A stretch of 64,000 nt of DNA from Flexivirga meconopsidis (GCF_026162425.1 NZ_JAOBQJ010000004.1:62001-126000), one strand, 5' to 3'. Shown: positions 41,761 to 52,013, counted from the first letter of the stretch. Translations and numbers: made by a program. Notes: generated by a model not told the origin, from the letters alone.

Positions 41761-43263
41761 ATGACGAACCCGGAGCACTTCGACGTTGTGATCGTCGGTG
41801 CCGGCTTGTCCGGCATCGGCGCCGCGAGCACGCTGCGGCGCGACCACCCCGACAAGTCCCTGCTGATCCTGGAGCGCCGCGAGCGGATGGGTGGCACGTG
41901 GGACCTGTTCCGTTATCCCGGGGTGCGATCCGACTCCGACATGTACACCCTCGGTTACCGCTTCCGGCCGTGGACCGACACCAAGTCACTCGCCGACGGC
42001 CCCTCCATTCGGCAGTACATCGTCGACACTGCGCGTGAGTACGGCGTCGACCAGCTGATCCGCTACGAGCAGCAACTGCTCTCGGCCGACTGGTCCTCGG
42101 GTGATCAGCAATGGACGCTGCGGCTGCGGACGCCGGACGGCGAACAGACCGTCACCTGCGGCCTGCTCTACATGTGCACCGGTTACTACAACTACGACGA
42201 GGGCTACACCCCGCAGTTCGCGGGCCGCGATGACTTCGGTGGCCGCATCGTGCACCCGCAGCATTGGCCGGAGGACCTCGACGTCAGCGGCAAGAAGGTC
42301 GTGGTCATCGGCAGCGGAGCCACCGCGGTCACGCTGGTGCCGCAACTGACCAAGGACGCCGAGCTGGTCACCATGCTGCAGCGGTCGCCGACGTATGTCG
42401 CGGCGGTCCCATCGGTCGACTCGATTGGCGACCGGCTGCAGCGGCGCAATGTTCCCACGCGCATCGCCTACCCGATCCTGCGCTGGAAGAACGTTGCCCG
42501 CGGCGTCGGCATCTACGAGTTCAGCCGGCGCCAGCCGCAGCGGATGCGAGCGCTGCTCGACCAGGGAGTCGCTCGCTTCTTCAAGAACAGCGAGTTCGAC
42601 TACCGCACGCACTTCCGGCCCAGTTATGACCCGTGGGACCAGCGGTTGTGCGCGGTGCCCGGTGGCGACCTCTTCAAGGCGATCAAGCGCGGCAAGGCCG
42701 ATGTCGTCACCGACCACATCGACCGCTTCGACGAGACCGGCATCGTGCTGAAGTCCGGGAAGCACCTGCCCGCAGACGTGATCGTCACCGCGACCGGGCT
42801 CAACCTGCAGCTGCTCGGCGGCGCCGGCCTCAGCGTTGACGGCAAGGAGGTCGAGGCGCCGATGCACTACGTCTACAAGGGAATGGCACTCAGCGGCGTC
42901 CCGAACTTCGTGATGACGATCGGCTACACGAACGCCTCGTGGACACTGAAGGCCGACCTGGTCGCGGAGTATGTGAGCCGGCTGCTTCGCCACCTCGACA
43001 AGCACGGCTACGCCGCGTTCGTCCCGCAGGTGCCGGCCGACGCCGCGGGCTGGAAGTCCGAGCCGCTGATCGACCTGCAGTCCGGTTACGTCACCCGCAG
43101 CGTGCACCTGTTGCCGCTGCAGGGTGAAGGATGGCCGTGGAAGCTGCGGCAGAACTACCCCTATGACCTGATGAAGCTGCGCCACGGTTCGCTGACCGAC
43201 GGCGTGCGTTTCCTCACCCGCTCTACTGCGAAAACGTCTGAACGAGAGTTGGTTTCGGCATGA
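41761..43263 (+). CDS. ethA: EthA-like Baeyer-Villiger monooxygenase
   Basis: A 500-residue FAD/NADPH enzyme. Key marks: VVIVGAGLSGIGAASTL, GGTWDLFRYPGVRSDSDMYTLG, fingerprint FGGRIVHPQHWPED, VVVIGSGATAVTLVPQL and VTATGLNLQLLGG. These match mycobacterial EthA almost segment for segment, an enzyme that oxidises ketones and activates thioamide drugs. The physiological substrate is unknown, perhaps a lipid-derived ketone. Controlled by the divergent EthR. Stop overlaps the SDR start (ATGA). Confidence 0.92.
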   Translation: MTNPEHFDVVIVGAGLSGIGAASTLRRDHPDKSLLILERRERMGGTWDLFRYPGVRSDSDMYTLGYRFRPWTDTKSLADGPSIRQYIVDTAREYGVDQLIRYEQQLLSADWSSGDQQWTLRLRTPDGEQTVTCGLLYMCTGYYNYDEGYTPQFAGRDDFGGRIVHPQHWPEDLDVSGKKVVVIGSGATAVTLVPQLTKDAELVTMLQRSPTYVAAVPSVDSIGDRLQRRNVPTRIAYPILRWKNVARGVGIYEFSRRQPQRMRALLDQGVARFFKNSEFDYRTHFRPSYDPWDQRLCAVPGGDLFKAIKRGKADVVTDHIDRFDETGIVLKSGKHLPADVIVTATGLNLQLLGGAGLSVDGKEVEAPMHYVYKGMALSGVPNFVMTIGYTNASWTLKADLVAEYVSRLLRHLDKHGYAAFVPQVPADAAGWKSEPLIDLQSGYVTRSVHLLPLQGEGWPWKLRQNYPYDLMKLRHGSLTDGVRFLTRSTAKTSERELVSA

Positions 43264-44087
43264 AGTCGTTGAAGGACAAGGTCGTCGTCATCACCGGTGC
43301 CGGGTCCGGCATCGGTCGGGCACTCGCGCTGCAAGCAGCCCGCGAGGGTGCGCGCCTCGCGATCAGCGACGTCGACGGCGAAGGGCTGGCCGAAACCGCC
43401 CGCCTCGCCGAGGCCGCCGGCGCGAAGGAGGTGCTGACCGACAAGGTCGACGTCGCCGACCGGGCGGCAATGGCCGGCTACGCCAAGCAGGTCGCCGAGC
43501 ACTTCGGCACCGTCAACGTGGTGGTCAACAACGCCGGTGTCTCGCTGACCGGCACCTTCGACAAGCTGCCCTACGAAGACCTCGACTGGATCATGGGCAT
43601 CAACTTCTGGGGCGTGGTGCACGGCAGCAAGGAGTTCCTGCCACATCTGGTCGCGTCCGGGGACGGCCACCTGATCAACATCTCCAGCCTCTTCGGTTTG
43701 CTGAGTATGCCGGGGCAATCGGCATACAACGCAGCGAAATACGCCGTGCGCGGCTTCAGCGAGTCGCTGCGCGAGGAGCTGCTGATCGCCAAGGCGCCGG
43801 TGGGTGTCACGGTCGTGCACCCCGGCGGCATCAAGACCGCGATTGCGCGCAACGCGCGGTATGCGGAGGGTGAGGACGGCGAGCGCACCGCGCGGATGTT
43901 CGACAAGAAGCTCGCCCGGACCACCCCTGAGAAGGCGGCCGAGGTCATCTTCGACGGGATGCGTGCGGGCAAGGCCCGCGTGCTGGTCGGCGGCGACGCG
44001 CACCTGCTGCACACGGTGGCGAAGGTGCTCGGTGCGCGCTACCAGGATCTGGTCGCCAAGCAGTACAAGAAGCTGGGCTCGCGCTAG
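43260..44087 (+). CDS. Short-chain dehydrogenase/reductase
   Basis: A 275-residue classical SDR: VVITGAGSGIGRALALQ cofactor site, Asp in AISDVDGEG favouring NAD(H), NNAGVSLTG, catalytic Ser in NISSLFGLL and YNAAKYAV. It is coupled to the EthA-like gene, so it may oxidise an alcohol to the ketone that EthA uses, or reduce a product. Confidence 0.9.
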   Translation: MKSLKDKVVVITGAGSGIGRALALQAAREGARLAISDVDGEGLAETARLAEAAGAKEVLTDKVDVADRAAMAGYAKQVAEHFGTVNVVVNNAGVSLTGTFDKLPYEDLDWIMGINFWGVVHGSKEFLPHLVASGDGHLINISSLFGLLSMPGQSAYNAAKYAVRGFSESLREELLIAKAPVGVTVVHPGGIKTAIARNARYAEGEDGERTARMFDKKLARTTPEKAAEVIFDGMRAGKARVLVGGDAHLLHTVAKVLGARYQDLVAKQYKKLGSR

Positions 44088-44091
44088 ATCG

Positions 44092-45219
44092 TCAGCCGCG
44101 CCCGAGCTGCTGTCGGGCGCGGCGGTAGAACGCGTAGGTCGCCTCCATCGCATCGGCGAAGGTCACCGACGGAGCGAGGCCCCGGGTCGAGGTCTTGAGG
44201 TGGTCCAACCGCTCCCGGTCGACCAGCACCTTGGCGAGGGTGTCGACCATGTCGTGCTGGTCGGTGACCAGCAAACCTTCGACGTCGCTGCGGATGAAGT
44301 CGGCCAGCCCGGTGTGCCGATAGCCGAGCACCGGGACACCGGCGCTGCGTGCCTCCAGGGCGGCGATCCCGAACGCCTCCTTACGGGAGGGCGCGATGAA
44401 CAGATCTGATTCGTGGAGAAGGTTGCGGATCTGTTCGGGCGTGCGGTGCCCGAGCAGCGTGATCCAGTCGCCCAGGTCGAGCTCGTCGATCTGCTTCTGC
44501 AACTCGTCCCGCCTGGGGCCGGCGCCGACGATCGACACCGAAACCGGTGTGCCCGCAGCGACTTTCGCCTTGACTCGCGACATGATCTCGATGAACTCGT
44601 CGATCTGCTTGCGCTTCTTCAGCCGCCCGACGAGCACGATCCGGAAGTCCGGCACACCAGTCTGGTGCTGCGGTGCCTCGAGCGGCTTCCACCACTCGGT
44701 GTCGACCAGGTTGGGCACCACCGAGACGGTTCGCTCGCGCGGGTAGGTGCGTTTGATGTGCCCGGCGATCATGCTGCTCACACCGGAGTAGACCGGTCGC
44801 AGATGAGCGGGTCCGAAGAACACCCAGGTGACGAAGCGGTGCGCGACGGCGACCTTCCACCACACCGAGTGCACGGTGACTGCCACGGGTATGCCGCGCC
44901 GGTGCGCGGCCCGCGCGACATACACAGCGATGGGGGAGGCGACGGTGAAGTGCGCGTGCACCACGTCGACCGGCTCGCGGTCGAGCACCTTGGCGACCAT
45001 CCGTGCGTTGAGGAACGGCAGCCCGATGGTGAGCCAGCGCACCCGGAGCCCGCGGTGCACGTCGAGCCCGTCGACGTCACCGTTGGGCGGTTTGTTGACC
45101 GCGGTGATCACCGAGACGTCGTGCCCGTCGGCGCGCTGGGCCTTGGCGAGCATCTCGACCTGGCGCTCGATGCCCCCGACATCCGGGGGGAAGGAGTCGG
45201 CGACGTGGACGATCCTCAT
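44092..45219 (-). CDS. GT4-family glycosyltransferase
   Basis: A 375-residue GT-B enzyme. The N-terminus HVADSFPPDVGGIERQVEML is typical; the C-terminal donor half has VLVGRLKKRKQIDEFI and the E-x7-E motif in SRKEAFGIAALEARSAGVPVLGY. It transfers a sugar from a nucleotide donor, acceptor unknown. It overlaps the P450 gene by 4 bases, suggesting glycosylation linked to an oxidised product. Confidence 0.88.
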   Translation of the reverse strand: MRIVHVADSFPPDVGGIERQVEMLAKAQRADGHDVSVITAVNKPPNGDVDGLDVHRGLRVRWLTIGLPFLNARMVAKVLDREPVDVVHAHFTVASPIAVYVARAAHRRGIPVAVTVHSVWWKVAVAHRFVTWVFFGPAHLRPVYSGVSSMIAGHIKRTYPRERTVSVVPNLVDTEWWKPLEAPQHQTGVPDFRIVLVGRLKKRKQIDEFIEIMSRVKAKVAAGTPVSVSIVGAGPRRDELQKQIDELDLGDWITLLGHRTPEQIRNLLHESDLFIAPSRKEAFGIAALEARSAGVPVLGYRHTGLADFIRSDVEGLLVTDQHDMVDTLAKVLVDRERLDHLKTSTRGLAPSVTFADAMEATYAFYRRARQQLGRG

Positions 45220-46502
45220 ACTGCGACTGCCGCGGCGTCGCGCGGGTGCAGCCGCACCGGCAGCGACTCCACGCCGTAGACGATCGACAGATCACGAAAC
45301 TGCAGGCTCTCGGCGGGCACCGCGAGCTGCAGCTGCGGGAAGCGGTCGACCAGGCCGAGGAACGCCGCCCGCAGCTCCATGCGGGCGAGTTCGGCGCCGA
45401 CGCAGCGGTGGAAGCCGTGCCCGAAGCCGAGGTGCGACGGCCGGTCAAGGGACGGGTCGACGGAGTCGGTGTGTGCGCCGAGGGCAGGGTCCCGGTTGGC
45501 TCCGGACAAGGAGACGATCACCACGTCTCCCTTGGCGATCTTCTTGCCGTAGAGCTCCAGGTCTGCCTTGGCGAAACGGGGGAACGAGATCTGCACCACC
45601 GACAGGTAACGCAGCAGCTCGGCCACCACGTCGTCGACCCGGTCGGCCTGGCCGGCGAGCGCGTAGTTCGCCGGATCGCGCAGCAGGGCCAGCGTGCCCA
45701 GCGACAGCATGCTCGCCGATGTCTCGTAGCCGCCGGTGAAGACGCCGTCGGCGAGGCCGCCGAGCTCCTCGTCGCTGACCTCGTCGCCGAGGTCGCGGAT
45801 GATCTGGCCGATCAGGCCGTCGCCGGGTTCGGCGCGCTGGCGTCGTACGGCTTCCTCCAGGAACTTGCGCGACTCGGACATCGCGCCGAACACCCCGGCG
45901 CCGCCCTCGGCGATGTCGAAGCGGGCGTGCCCGAGTGCGCGGAACCGCTCGCGATCCTCCACCGGCAGCCCGAGCAGTTCACAGATCACCAGGAACGGGA
46001 TCGGGAAGGCGAACTCCTGCACCAGGTCGACGACTTCGCCCGCTTCCTCCATCGCGTCCAGGCGCTCCTGCACGATGCGGTCGATGACCGGCCGCAGGTG
46101 CTGCAGTCGCCGCAGGGTGAACTCAGGGGTGAGGATCTTGCGCAGCCGGGTGTGCTCCGGCGGGTCGGTGAAACCGAGGCCACCGATCGTGACATCGGTG
46201 CCCATGCCGAGCATCGGGCGGATGTCGGTGCTGTAGCTGGTGGTGTCGGCAAGCACCGACTTGGCCTCGTCATACCCGCTCACCACCCAGACGTTGATGC
46301 CGAGCACCCGGCGCATCCGGTGGACCGGCTCCTTGGCGCGCATGTCGGCCAGCGCCGGCAGCGGGTCAAGGCCGTCACGGCGCAACGGCATGGTGAGCTT
46401 CTTGGGAAGCACGCCGAGGCCGGAGATGCCTGACGAGCGTCCGGCGGCGGTCGACAACAGCCGCTGACCGACCCATCGACGGATCGTGGCGGTGGCGTTC
46501 AT
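45216..46502 (-). CDS. Cytochrome P450
   Basis: A 428-residue bacterial P450. Haem-binding loop FGHGFHRCVGAELARMEL with the Cys thiolate; I-helix FTGGYETSASML, where Glu-Thr becomes Glu-Thr-Ser as usual; K-helix ELLRYLSVVQ, where the ExxR motif reads E-L-L-R. ATG 46502 chosen from family length. Redox partners are not nearby. Substrate unknown; the coupled glycosyltransferase hints at a small natural product or lipid. Confidence 0.9.
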   Translation of the reverse strand: MNATATIRRWVGQRLLSTAAGRSSGISGLGVLPKKLTMPLRRDGLDPLPALADMRAKEPVHRMRRVLGINVWVVSGYDEAKSVLADTTSYSTDIRPMLGMGTDVTIGGLGFTDPPEHTRLRKILTPEFTLRRLQHLRPVIDRIVQERLDAMEEAGEVVDLVQEFAFPIPFLVICELLGLPVEDRERFRALGHARFDIAEGGAGVFGAMSESRKFLEEAVRRQRAEPGDGLIGQIIRDLGDEVSDEELGGLADGVFTGGYETSASMLSLGTLALLRDPANYALAGQADRVDDVVAELLRYLSVVQISFPRFAKADLELYGKKIAKGDVVIVSLSGANRDPALGAHTDSVDPSLDRPSHLGFGHGFHRCVGAELARMELRAAFLGLVDRFPQLQLAVPAESLQFRDLSIVYGVESLPVRLHPRDAAAVAV

Positions 46503-46749
46503 GGGTGGCTCTCCTGGCTCAACGAGGCGGCGCAGTCTGCGGGGTCGAAGGCTCGTGAGATGGTCGGCGGCGGCATCCAACACCACCGGTATGACGTTCG
46601 CGGCCCCGATCCGACGAACACGGTTCACCCTTAAAGGTAACCGACCGGGACCGATGCATCGTGCACGGCACGCGCGGGCGCCGATGCGCTCCGGTTAATC
46701 TTTGCGTCGTGTTCAAGCTCCAGTTGTGTGCGCTCGGCGGTGCGACCCG

Positions 46750-47802
46750 GTGAGTCCGCAGGACGCCGAGCCGCAGGCCGGTGCCCGATTCGGGCACTAC
46801 GAGCTGCGTGAGGTCATCGGCCGTGGCGGCATGGGACAGGTGGCACGGGCGACCGACACCCGCCTCGGCCGGGACGTCGCGCTGAAGGTGATGAACCTCG
46901 ACGTCGCCAGCCATGCGGAGTACCGCGCCCGGTTCCAGCGCGAGGCGGAGATCGTTGCCCGGCTGACCGACCCGCACGTCATCCCGATCCACGGGTACGG
47001 CGAGATCGACGGCCGGCTCTATCTGGACATGCGGTTGGTAAAGGGTCGCAACCTTGCCCAACTGCTCGCGATGGGTCAGCTCGAGGTCTCCCGAGCGCTC
47101 GACATCCTGAGCCAGATCGCCGACGCGCTCGACTCCGCGCATCGCGCGGGCCTGGTGCACCGGGACGTCAAGCCGTCGAACATCCTGGTGGACCCGCGCG
47201 GATTCACCTACCTGGTCGACTTCGGCATCGCCGCCACCCCGGGCGACGGCGACATGACCGCGGAGGGCGAAGTCGTGGGCAGCGCGGCGTACATGGCGCC
47301 CGAGCGATTCGGCGAGCTGCCGCGTGCCGACGCCCGCAGTGACGTCTACTCGCTGGCGTGCGTGCTCTACCAGGCGCTGACCGGCAGCAAACCGTTCCCC
47401 GCTTCCGACACCGCCGCGGTCATCGCGGCCCACCTGCGCACCCCGCCGCCGTCGCTGCGGCGGTACCGCGCCGACCTGCCGCCCGCACTGGACCGCGTCC
47501 TCGCCTCAGGTATGGCGAAGCGTCCGGCCGACCGTCCGGCGACCGCGGGTGAGTTGCTGGCCGCCGCGAAGGCAGCGATGGTCCCGCCCCGCACTACTCC
47601 GGCCGCGCGACCGACGCCTCGGCCGGCGGAGCCGCCGAAGTCCTCGACCGCTCCGCCGCGTGCGGTGCGGATGCCGCAACCGGCCGGACCGACACCCACG
47701 CCCGCGGCGGCGCCCTCACCCACGCCGGCGCGCTGGCTGCTCTTCGGAGCGCTCGGCGTCGTGGTCTTCATCGTTGTGCTCGTCGCCCTCGTCCTGCGCT
47801 GA
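46750..47802 (+). CDS. PknB-type serine/threonine protein kinase
   Basis: A 350-residue kinase. P-loop IGRGGMGQVARA, Lys in VALKVM, catalytic loop LVHRDVKPSNILV, DFG in LVDFGIAA and APE in YMAPERF. After the kinase domain (about 12-275) comes a Pro/Thr/Ala linker and one TM (about 328-348) ending at the C-terminus with no external sensor domain. GTG 46750 is the likely start; an upstream in-frame GTG at 46702 exists. Its last 87 bases overlap the convergent GT87 gene. Confidence 0.88.
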   Translation: MSPQDAEPQAGARFGHYELREVIGRGGMGQVARATDTRLGRDVALKVMNLDVASHAEYRARFQREAEIVARLTDPHVIPIHGYGEIDGRLYLDMRLVKGRNLAQLLAMGQLEVSRALDILSQIADALDSAHRAGLVHRDVKPSNILVDPRGFTYLVDFGIAATPGDGDMTAEGEVVGSAAYMAPERFGELPRADARSDVYSLACVLYQALTGSKPFPASDTAAVIAAHLRTPPPSLRRYRADLPPALDRVLASGMAKRPADRPATAGELLAAAKAAMVPPRTTPAARPTPRPAEPPKSSTAPPRAVRMPQPAGPTPTPAAAPSPTPARWLLFGALGVVVFIVVLVALVLR

Positions 47803-49023
47803 CCGCGTCGGCAGCAGGCTCTGCCGCCATACATAGGTGCACAGACCGACGGTCACCGCGAGCAGCATCACGTTGCGGGCGATCAGCAGCCAGACCGACA
47901 GTGCCGAGGGCGGTGTCGCGATCATCGCGTTGTAGTGCACCGGGTAGAGCTGCTGGGTGGTCAGCCCGATCACCAGCACCGCGCCCATCAACACCCGCGG
48001 CGCGAGCACCCGCGGCCAGGTGGCCAGCACCAGCGCTGCCGGCGGCGCGATCCACAGCAGGTACTGCGGGCTGAACGTCTTGTCCGACACGATGATCAGG
48101 CAGATCACCGCCAGGCAGAGCCAGGCGGTCAGCTCGGGGCGGTCGTGCCGGACCCGGAAGCAGCGCCACCAGAGAAAGGCGACCACGCACACCGACAGGC
48201 CGATCATGCCGCCGGCCGCCGTCTGGGCAGCGGATGTCCATGGACCGTTGATCTCCCACGCGTTGTGGGCGTAGTCGATGCGCCACCGGTCCGGGCGCAG
48301 GAGTCGGTCGAGCATCAGCGGGGTGGCGACCAGGGATTCGACCTGCAGGCCGCGGTCGCGTTGCCAGGTCAGCGGCGACAGGGTGCGTTGGGCGCCGGCG
48401 ATCACCAGTGAGAGGTCCACGAGCACGACGACGGTGAGCGCCGCGGCGGCGCACGACCGGCGCAGTTGGCGGCCGCGGGTGGCGAGCAAGGGCACCAGCA
48501 CGATCGGCCACAGTTTGAAGGCGAACCCGAGTGCGGCGCAGATCCCGGCCCGCACCGGTGCGCGGGCCGACAACCCGATCGCGAGTGCGGCGAAGATGCC
48601 GGGCAGCAGGTCGAAGCGGAAGATCACCAACGGCCCGAGGCACAGGCCGAAGCCGATCCAGGCGAAGGCGCCGAGGTAGTCGCGCGACCGGGCACCGATG
48701 CGCACCAGGTAGGCGGTGAAGAGCAGGTCGAGGACCAGCATCGTGCCCACGAACAGCTGCCGGAAGCGGTCGCCGTCGTCGCCCGCGATCAGGTGCATCG
48801 GCCACATCAGCCCGACCACCGGGGTGGGGTATTCGGTGAGCATCGAGCCGATGTCGTGCTGCTGCAGCACGTCGCTGAAATAGCCGATGTCCCCGTCGAT
48901 GTCGGTTTCGCGCCGGTGAATGAGCAGCATCGCGCATCGGCTGGCCAACCACAGCGCGGCGATCAGCAGCACCATCCGCAGCTGCCCCGCGTCGCGTGAT
49001 CGCGCCTGCATGCGTGCCCCCAT
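47716..49023 (-). CDS. GT87/DUF2029-family polyprenol-phosphate-mannose transferase-like protein
   Basis: A 435-residue protein with about ten TM segments and an early Asp/Glu-rich external loop (RRETDIDGDIGYFSDVL), followed by EYPTPVVGLMWPMHL, as in membrane mannosyltransferases of the GT-C fold. They use polyprenyl-phosphate sugars outside the membrane. Its hydrophilic acidic tail (DEGDEHNDEDHD) is encoded opposite the kinase's TM segment. ATG 49023 was chosen from the protein pattern. Confidence 0.82.
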   Translation of the reverse strand: MGARMQARSRDAGQLRMVLLIAALWLASRCAMLLIHRRETDIDGDIGYFSDVLQQHDIGSMLTEYPTPVVGLMWPMHLIAGDDGDRFRQLFVGTMLVLDLLFTAYLVRIGARSRDYLGAFAWIGFGLCLGPLVIFRFDLLPGIFAALAIGLSARAPVRAGICAALGFAFKLWPIVLVPLLATRGRQLRRSCAAAALTVVVLVDLSLVIAGAQRTLSPLTWQRDRGLQVESLVATPLMLDRLLRPDRWRIDYAHNAWEINGPWTSAAQTAAGGMIGLSVCVVAFLWWRCFRVRHDRPELTAWLCLAVICLIIVSDKTFSPQYLLWIAPPAALVLATWPRVLAPRVLMGAVLVIGLTTQQLYPVHYNAMIATPPSALSVWLLIARNVMLLAVTVGLCTYVWRQSLLPTRSAQDEGDEHNDEDHDAERSEEQPARRRG

Positions 49024-49068
49024 GCCGGGCAACCTTAATCGGGGGAGACCGACTAGCCTGACCTGGCC

Positions 49069-49092
49069 GCAATACTGCCCGCAATACTGCCC
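49069..49092. repeat. 12-bp tandem duplication before thrS
   Basis: GCAATACTGCCC occurs twice, head to tail, 24 bases upstream of the thrS start. No protein or RNA role is apparent. It may be a simple duplication in the leader. Confidence 0.8.
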
Positions 49093-49115
49093 GCACCCGT
49101 CGAAGGAGAACGCCC

Positions 49116-51095
49116 TTGCCCGCCGAGCACGACTCGACCACCGCCACACCTGCGCGGGTCGACGCGCCGACGACCGGCACCGAGCTGTTCGGCGACGATC
49201 GTCGGATCGTGGCGATGAAGGTCGACGGTGAGCTGCAGGATCTCTTCCGCGAGGTGCCCGCCGGCGCCAGCGTCGAGCCGGTGCCGGTCGACTCCCCGGA
49301 CGGCCTCAATGTGTTGCGCCACTCGACCGCGCACGTGCTCGCCCAAGCCGTGCAGCAGGTCAACCCGGACGCCAAGCTCGGGATCGGCCCGCCGATCACC
49401 GATGGTTTCTACTACGACTTCGACGTCGAGACGCCGTTTACCCCCGAGGACCTCAAGGCCCTCGAGAAGGCGATGCAGAAGATCATCAACGAGGGGCAGG
49501 CCTTCCATCGGCGGGAGATCTCCGACGACGATGCCCGCACCGAACTCGCCTCGGAGCCCTACAAACTCGAGCTCATCGGGTTGAAGTCGAAGGCGGGAGA
49601 GGCCGCAGAGGGCGCCGACGCGGAGGTCGGCGAGGGCGGCCTCACCATCTACGACAACGTGCGTCGTGACGGCTCCGTCGCCTGGGGCGACCTGTGCCGC
49701 GGGCCGCATCTGCCGTCGACCAAGCTGATCGGCAACGCGTTCAAGGTGATGCGCTCGGCCGCGGCCTACTGGCGCGGCTCGGAGAAGAACCCGCAGCTGC
49801 AGCGGATCTACGGCACCGCGTGGCCGAGCAAGGACGAGTTGAAGGCCTACCTCGACCGGCTGGCCGAGGCCGAGAAGCGCGACCACCGCAAGCTGGGCGC
49901 CGAACTCGACCTGTTCAGCTTCCCCGAGGAGCTCGGGTCGGGCCTGCCGGTCTTCCACCCCAAGGGCGGGGTGATCAAGCGGGAGATGGAGGACTACGTC
50001 CGCCGCCGGCACATCGAGGAGGGCTTCCAGTATGTCGGCACCCCGCACATCTCCAAGGACGGCCTCTTCCACACCAGCGGCCACCTGCCCTACTACGCCG
50101 AGACGATGTTCCCGGGCATGGAACTGGAGGGTGCGCAGTATCGCCTCAAGGCGATGAACTGCCCGATGCACAACCTGATCTACTCCTCGCGCGGCCGCTC
50201 CTATCGCGAACTGCCTTTGCGATTCTTCGAATTCGGCTCGGTCTACCGCTACGAGAAGTCGGGTGTCGTGCACGGCCTCACCCGCGTGCGCGGTATGACG
50301 CAGGACGACTCGCACTCCTACGTCACCGCCGAGCAGGCGCCCGGCGAGATCCGGCACCTGCTGGGCTTCGTGCTGTCGCTGTTGCGCGACTTCGGCCTCG
50401 ACGACTTCTACCTGGAGCTGTCGACCCGCGACACCGAGGGCGACAAGAAAGACAAGTTCATCGGCACCGACGAGCAGTGGGAGACCGCGACCGCGATCCT
50501 GGAGCAGGTCGCGACCGAGTCCGGCCTGGAGCTGGTGCCCGACCCGGGCGGTGCGGCGTTCTACGGGCCGAAGATCTCGGTGCAGGCGCGCGACGCGATC
50601 GGCCGCACCTGGCAGATGTCGACCATCCAGTACGACTTCAACCAGCCGCACCGTTTCGGGCTGGAGTTCCAGGCCTCGGACGGCAGCCGGCAGGAGCCGG
50701 TGATGATCCACTCGGCGAAGTTCGGCTCGATCGAGCGTTTCCTCGGTGTGCTGGTCGAGCACTACGCGGGCGCCTTCCCGCCCTGGCTGTCGCCGGTGCA
50801 GGTCCTCGGGGTGCCGGTCGCGGAGGAGTTTGCGCCATACCTGCAGGAAGTGTTGAACACCTTGCAGGAGAAGGGGATTCGCGTCGAGCTGGACGACTCC
50901 GACGATCGCTTCCCCAAGAAGATCCGCAACGCCAGCAAGTCCAAGGTGCCGTTCGTGCTGATCGCCGGCGACGAGGACCGGTCGGCCGGTGCGGTGTCGT
51001 TCCGCTACCGGGACGGCTCGCAGCGCAACGGTGTCCCGGTCGCCGAAGCGATCGAGGAGATCCAGGCCGCGATCGCCGACAAGCGGCAGGTCTGA
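49116..51095 (+). CDS. thrS: Threonyl-tRNA synthetase
   Basis: A 659-residue class II synthetase. N-terminal TGS-like domain (about 28-75), editing domain with [11 protein letters not shown] and [11 protein letters not shown], catalytic core with [10 protein letters not shown] (zinc Cys), [13 protein letters not shown]-type motif 2 in [24 protein letters not shown], and the C-terminal anticodon domain. TTG start with GAAGGAG upstream. Full length; the chromosomal housekeeping copy. Confidence 0.97.
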   Translation: MPAEHDSTTATPARVDAPTTGTELFGDDRRIVAMKVDGELQDLFREVPAGASVEPVPVDSPDGLNVLRHSTAHVLAQAVQQVNPDAKLGIGPPITDGFYYDFDVETPFTPEDLKALEKAMQKIINEGQAFHRREISDDDARTELASEPYKLELIGLKSKAGEAAEGADAEVGEGGLTIYDNVRRDGSVAWGDLCRGPHLPSTKLIGNAFKVMRSAAAYWRGSEKNPQLQRIYGTAWPSKDELKAYLDRLAEAEKRDHRKLGAELDLFSFPEELGSGLPVFHPKGGVIKREMEDYVRRRHIEEGFQYVGTPHISKDGLFHTSGHLPYYAETMFPGMELEGAQYRLKAMNCPMHNLIYSSRGRSYRELPLRFFEFGSVYRYEKSGVVHGLTRVRGMTQDDSHSYVTAEQAPGEIRHLLGFVLSLLRDFGLDDFYLELSTRDTEGDKKDKFIGTDEQWETATAILEQVATESGLELVPDPGGAAFYGPKISVQARDAIGRTWQMSTIQYDFNQPHRFGLEFQASDGSRQEPVMIHSAKFGSIERFLGVLVEHYAGAFPPWLSPVQVLGVPVAEEFAPYLQEVLNTLQEKGIRVELDDSDDRFPKKIRNASKSKVPFVLIAGDEDRSAGAVSFRYRDGSQRNGVPVAEAIEEIQAAIADKRQV

Positions 51096-51146
51096 GCCGG
51101 CGCGCCTCCGCAGGAACTCTCGCCGCGGCCGGAGAGTTGGACCGGA

Positions 51147-51184
51147 TGCAGCCCCCACCGGACTCGAGGCCCTTGGGGGCTGCA
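51147..51184 (+). terminator. Hairpin between thrS and the CPBP gene
   Basis: TGCAGCCCCC (51147-51156) pairs perfectly with GGGGGCTGCA (51175-51184) around an 18-base loop. It lies between convergent genes and can end transcripts from both sides. Confidence 0.75.
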
Positions 51185-51203
51185 CCAGGTCTGGGCGGGG
51201 GAG

Positions 51204-52013
51204 TCAGCGCCGGCGGGCGATCGCCGCGGACGCGATGCCGGCAGCGAGCACGATCCCGCCGAGCAACGCCTCCTGGCCGACGTCCGCACCGGAGCCGTTG
51301 CCACGAGTGAGCAACGCCAGGTCGAACGCGGCGTGCACGACCCCGGCCACCCAGACGTAGCCGGTGCGAAGTCGTGCTGCGAAGGCTGCCATCAGCAGCG
51401 ATAGCCCGATGGTCGAGGCGAGAAACGCTGCGGCGTAACCGAATCCGCTCGTGACCGCCTGCACGTGCCAGACGCCCCAGATCAGACCGGTGACCACGGC
51501 GCCGGTCCACCAGCCGGTCCGGTCCTGCAGCAGGGGCTGTAACCAGCCGCGCCAACCGACCTCCTCACCGAACGAACCGACGACGATCCAGGCGGATGCT
51601 GCGACCAGCCCGCCGGCCGACAGCTCGAGCGGCACGGCGAACGAGTCGGTCATGCCGGTGGCGTGCATCAACCCGGCCCAACCGAGCGCAACAGCAGCGC
51701 TGGTCAGCCCGGCGGTGAAGGACCGCACGAGCAGTCCCGGGGCGTTGGCGAAGTAGTCGCGGACCCGGGTGTTGCCGGCATGCACCCGGCGCAGGCCGAT
51801 CGCGAGCACGCCGATGGCCGGAGCGAACTGCACCCATTGCGCCGGGCCGTCGGTGCCGGCACCGAGGACGGACCCCGCGAACTCCTGCAGTGCGATCAGA
51901 CCGCCCGAGGCGATGAGTGTGACGAGGGCGAAGATCGGGACGTCGCGCCAAGGCGACGCCTTGGCGGGCGTGGTCGATGTCGTGGTGGCGGTCGGATCGG
52001 CGTGCGTCGTCAT
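51204..52013 (-). CDS. CPBP-family (CAAX-like) intramembrane metalloprotease
   Basis: A 269-residue protein with about eight TM segments. Motif 1 is GSFGEEVGWRGWLQPLL (EExxxR), motif 2 GLIWGVWHVQA, motif 3 VHAAFDLAL, together the ligands of ABI/CPBP proteases. Substrate unknown. ATG 52013 was taken because the earlier ATG at 52034 leaves a short unlike extension. Confidence 0.85.
   Translation of the reverse strand: MTTHADPTATTTSTTPAKASPWRDVPIFALVTLIASGGLIALQEFAGSVLGAGTDGPAQWVQFAPAIGVLAIGLRRVHAGNTRVRDYFANAPGLLVRSFTAGLTSAAVALGWAGLMHATGMTDSFAVPLELSAGGLVAASAWIVVGSFGEEVGWRGWLQPLLQDRTGWWTGAVVTGLIWGVWHVQAVTSGFGYAAAFLASTIGLSLLMAAFAARLRTGYVWVAGVVHAAFDLALLTRGNGSGADVGQEALLGGIVLAAGIASAAIARRR

Noticed and set aside
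49024-49115. T-box or leader attenuator before thrS
   Set aside because: The gap is only 92 bases and shows a tandem duplication but no T-box core or specifier stem.
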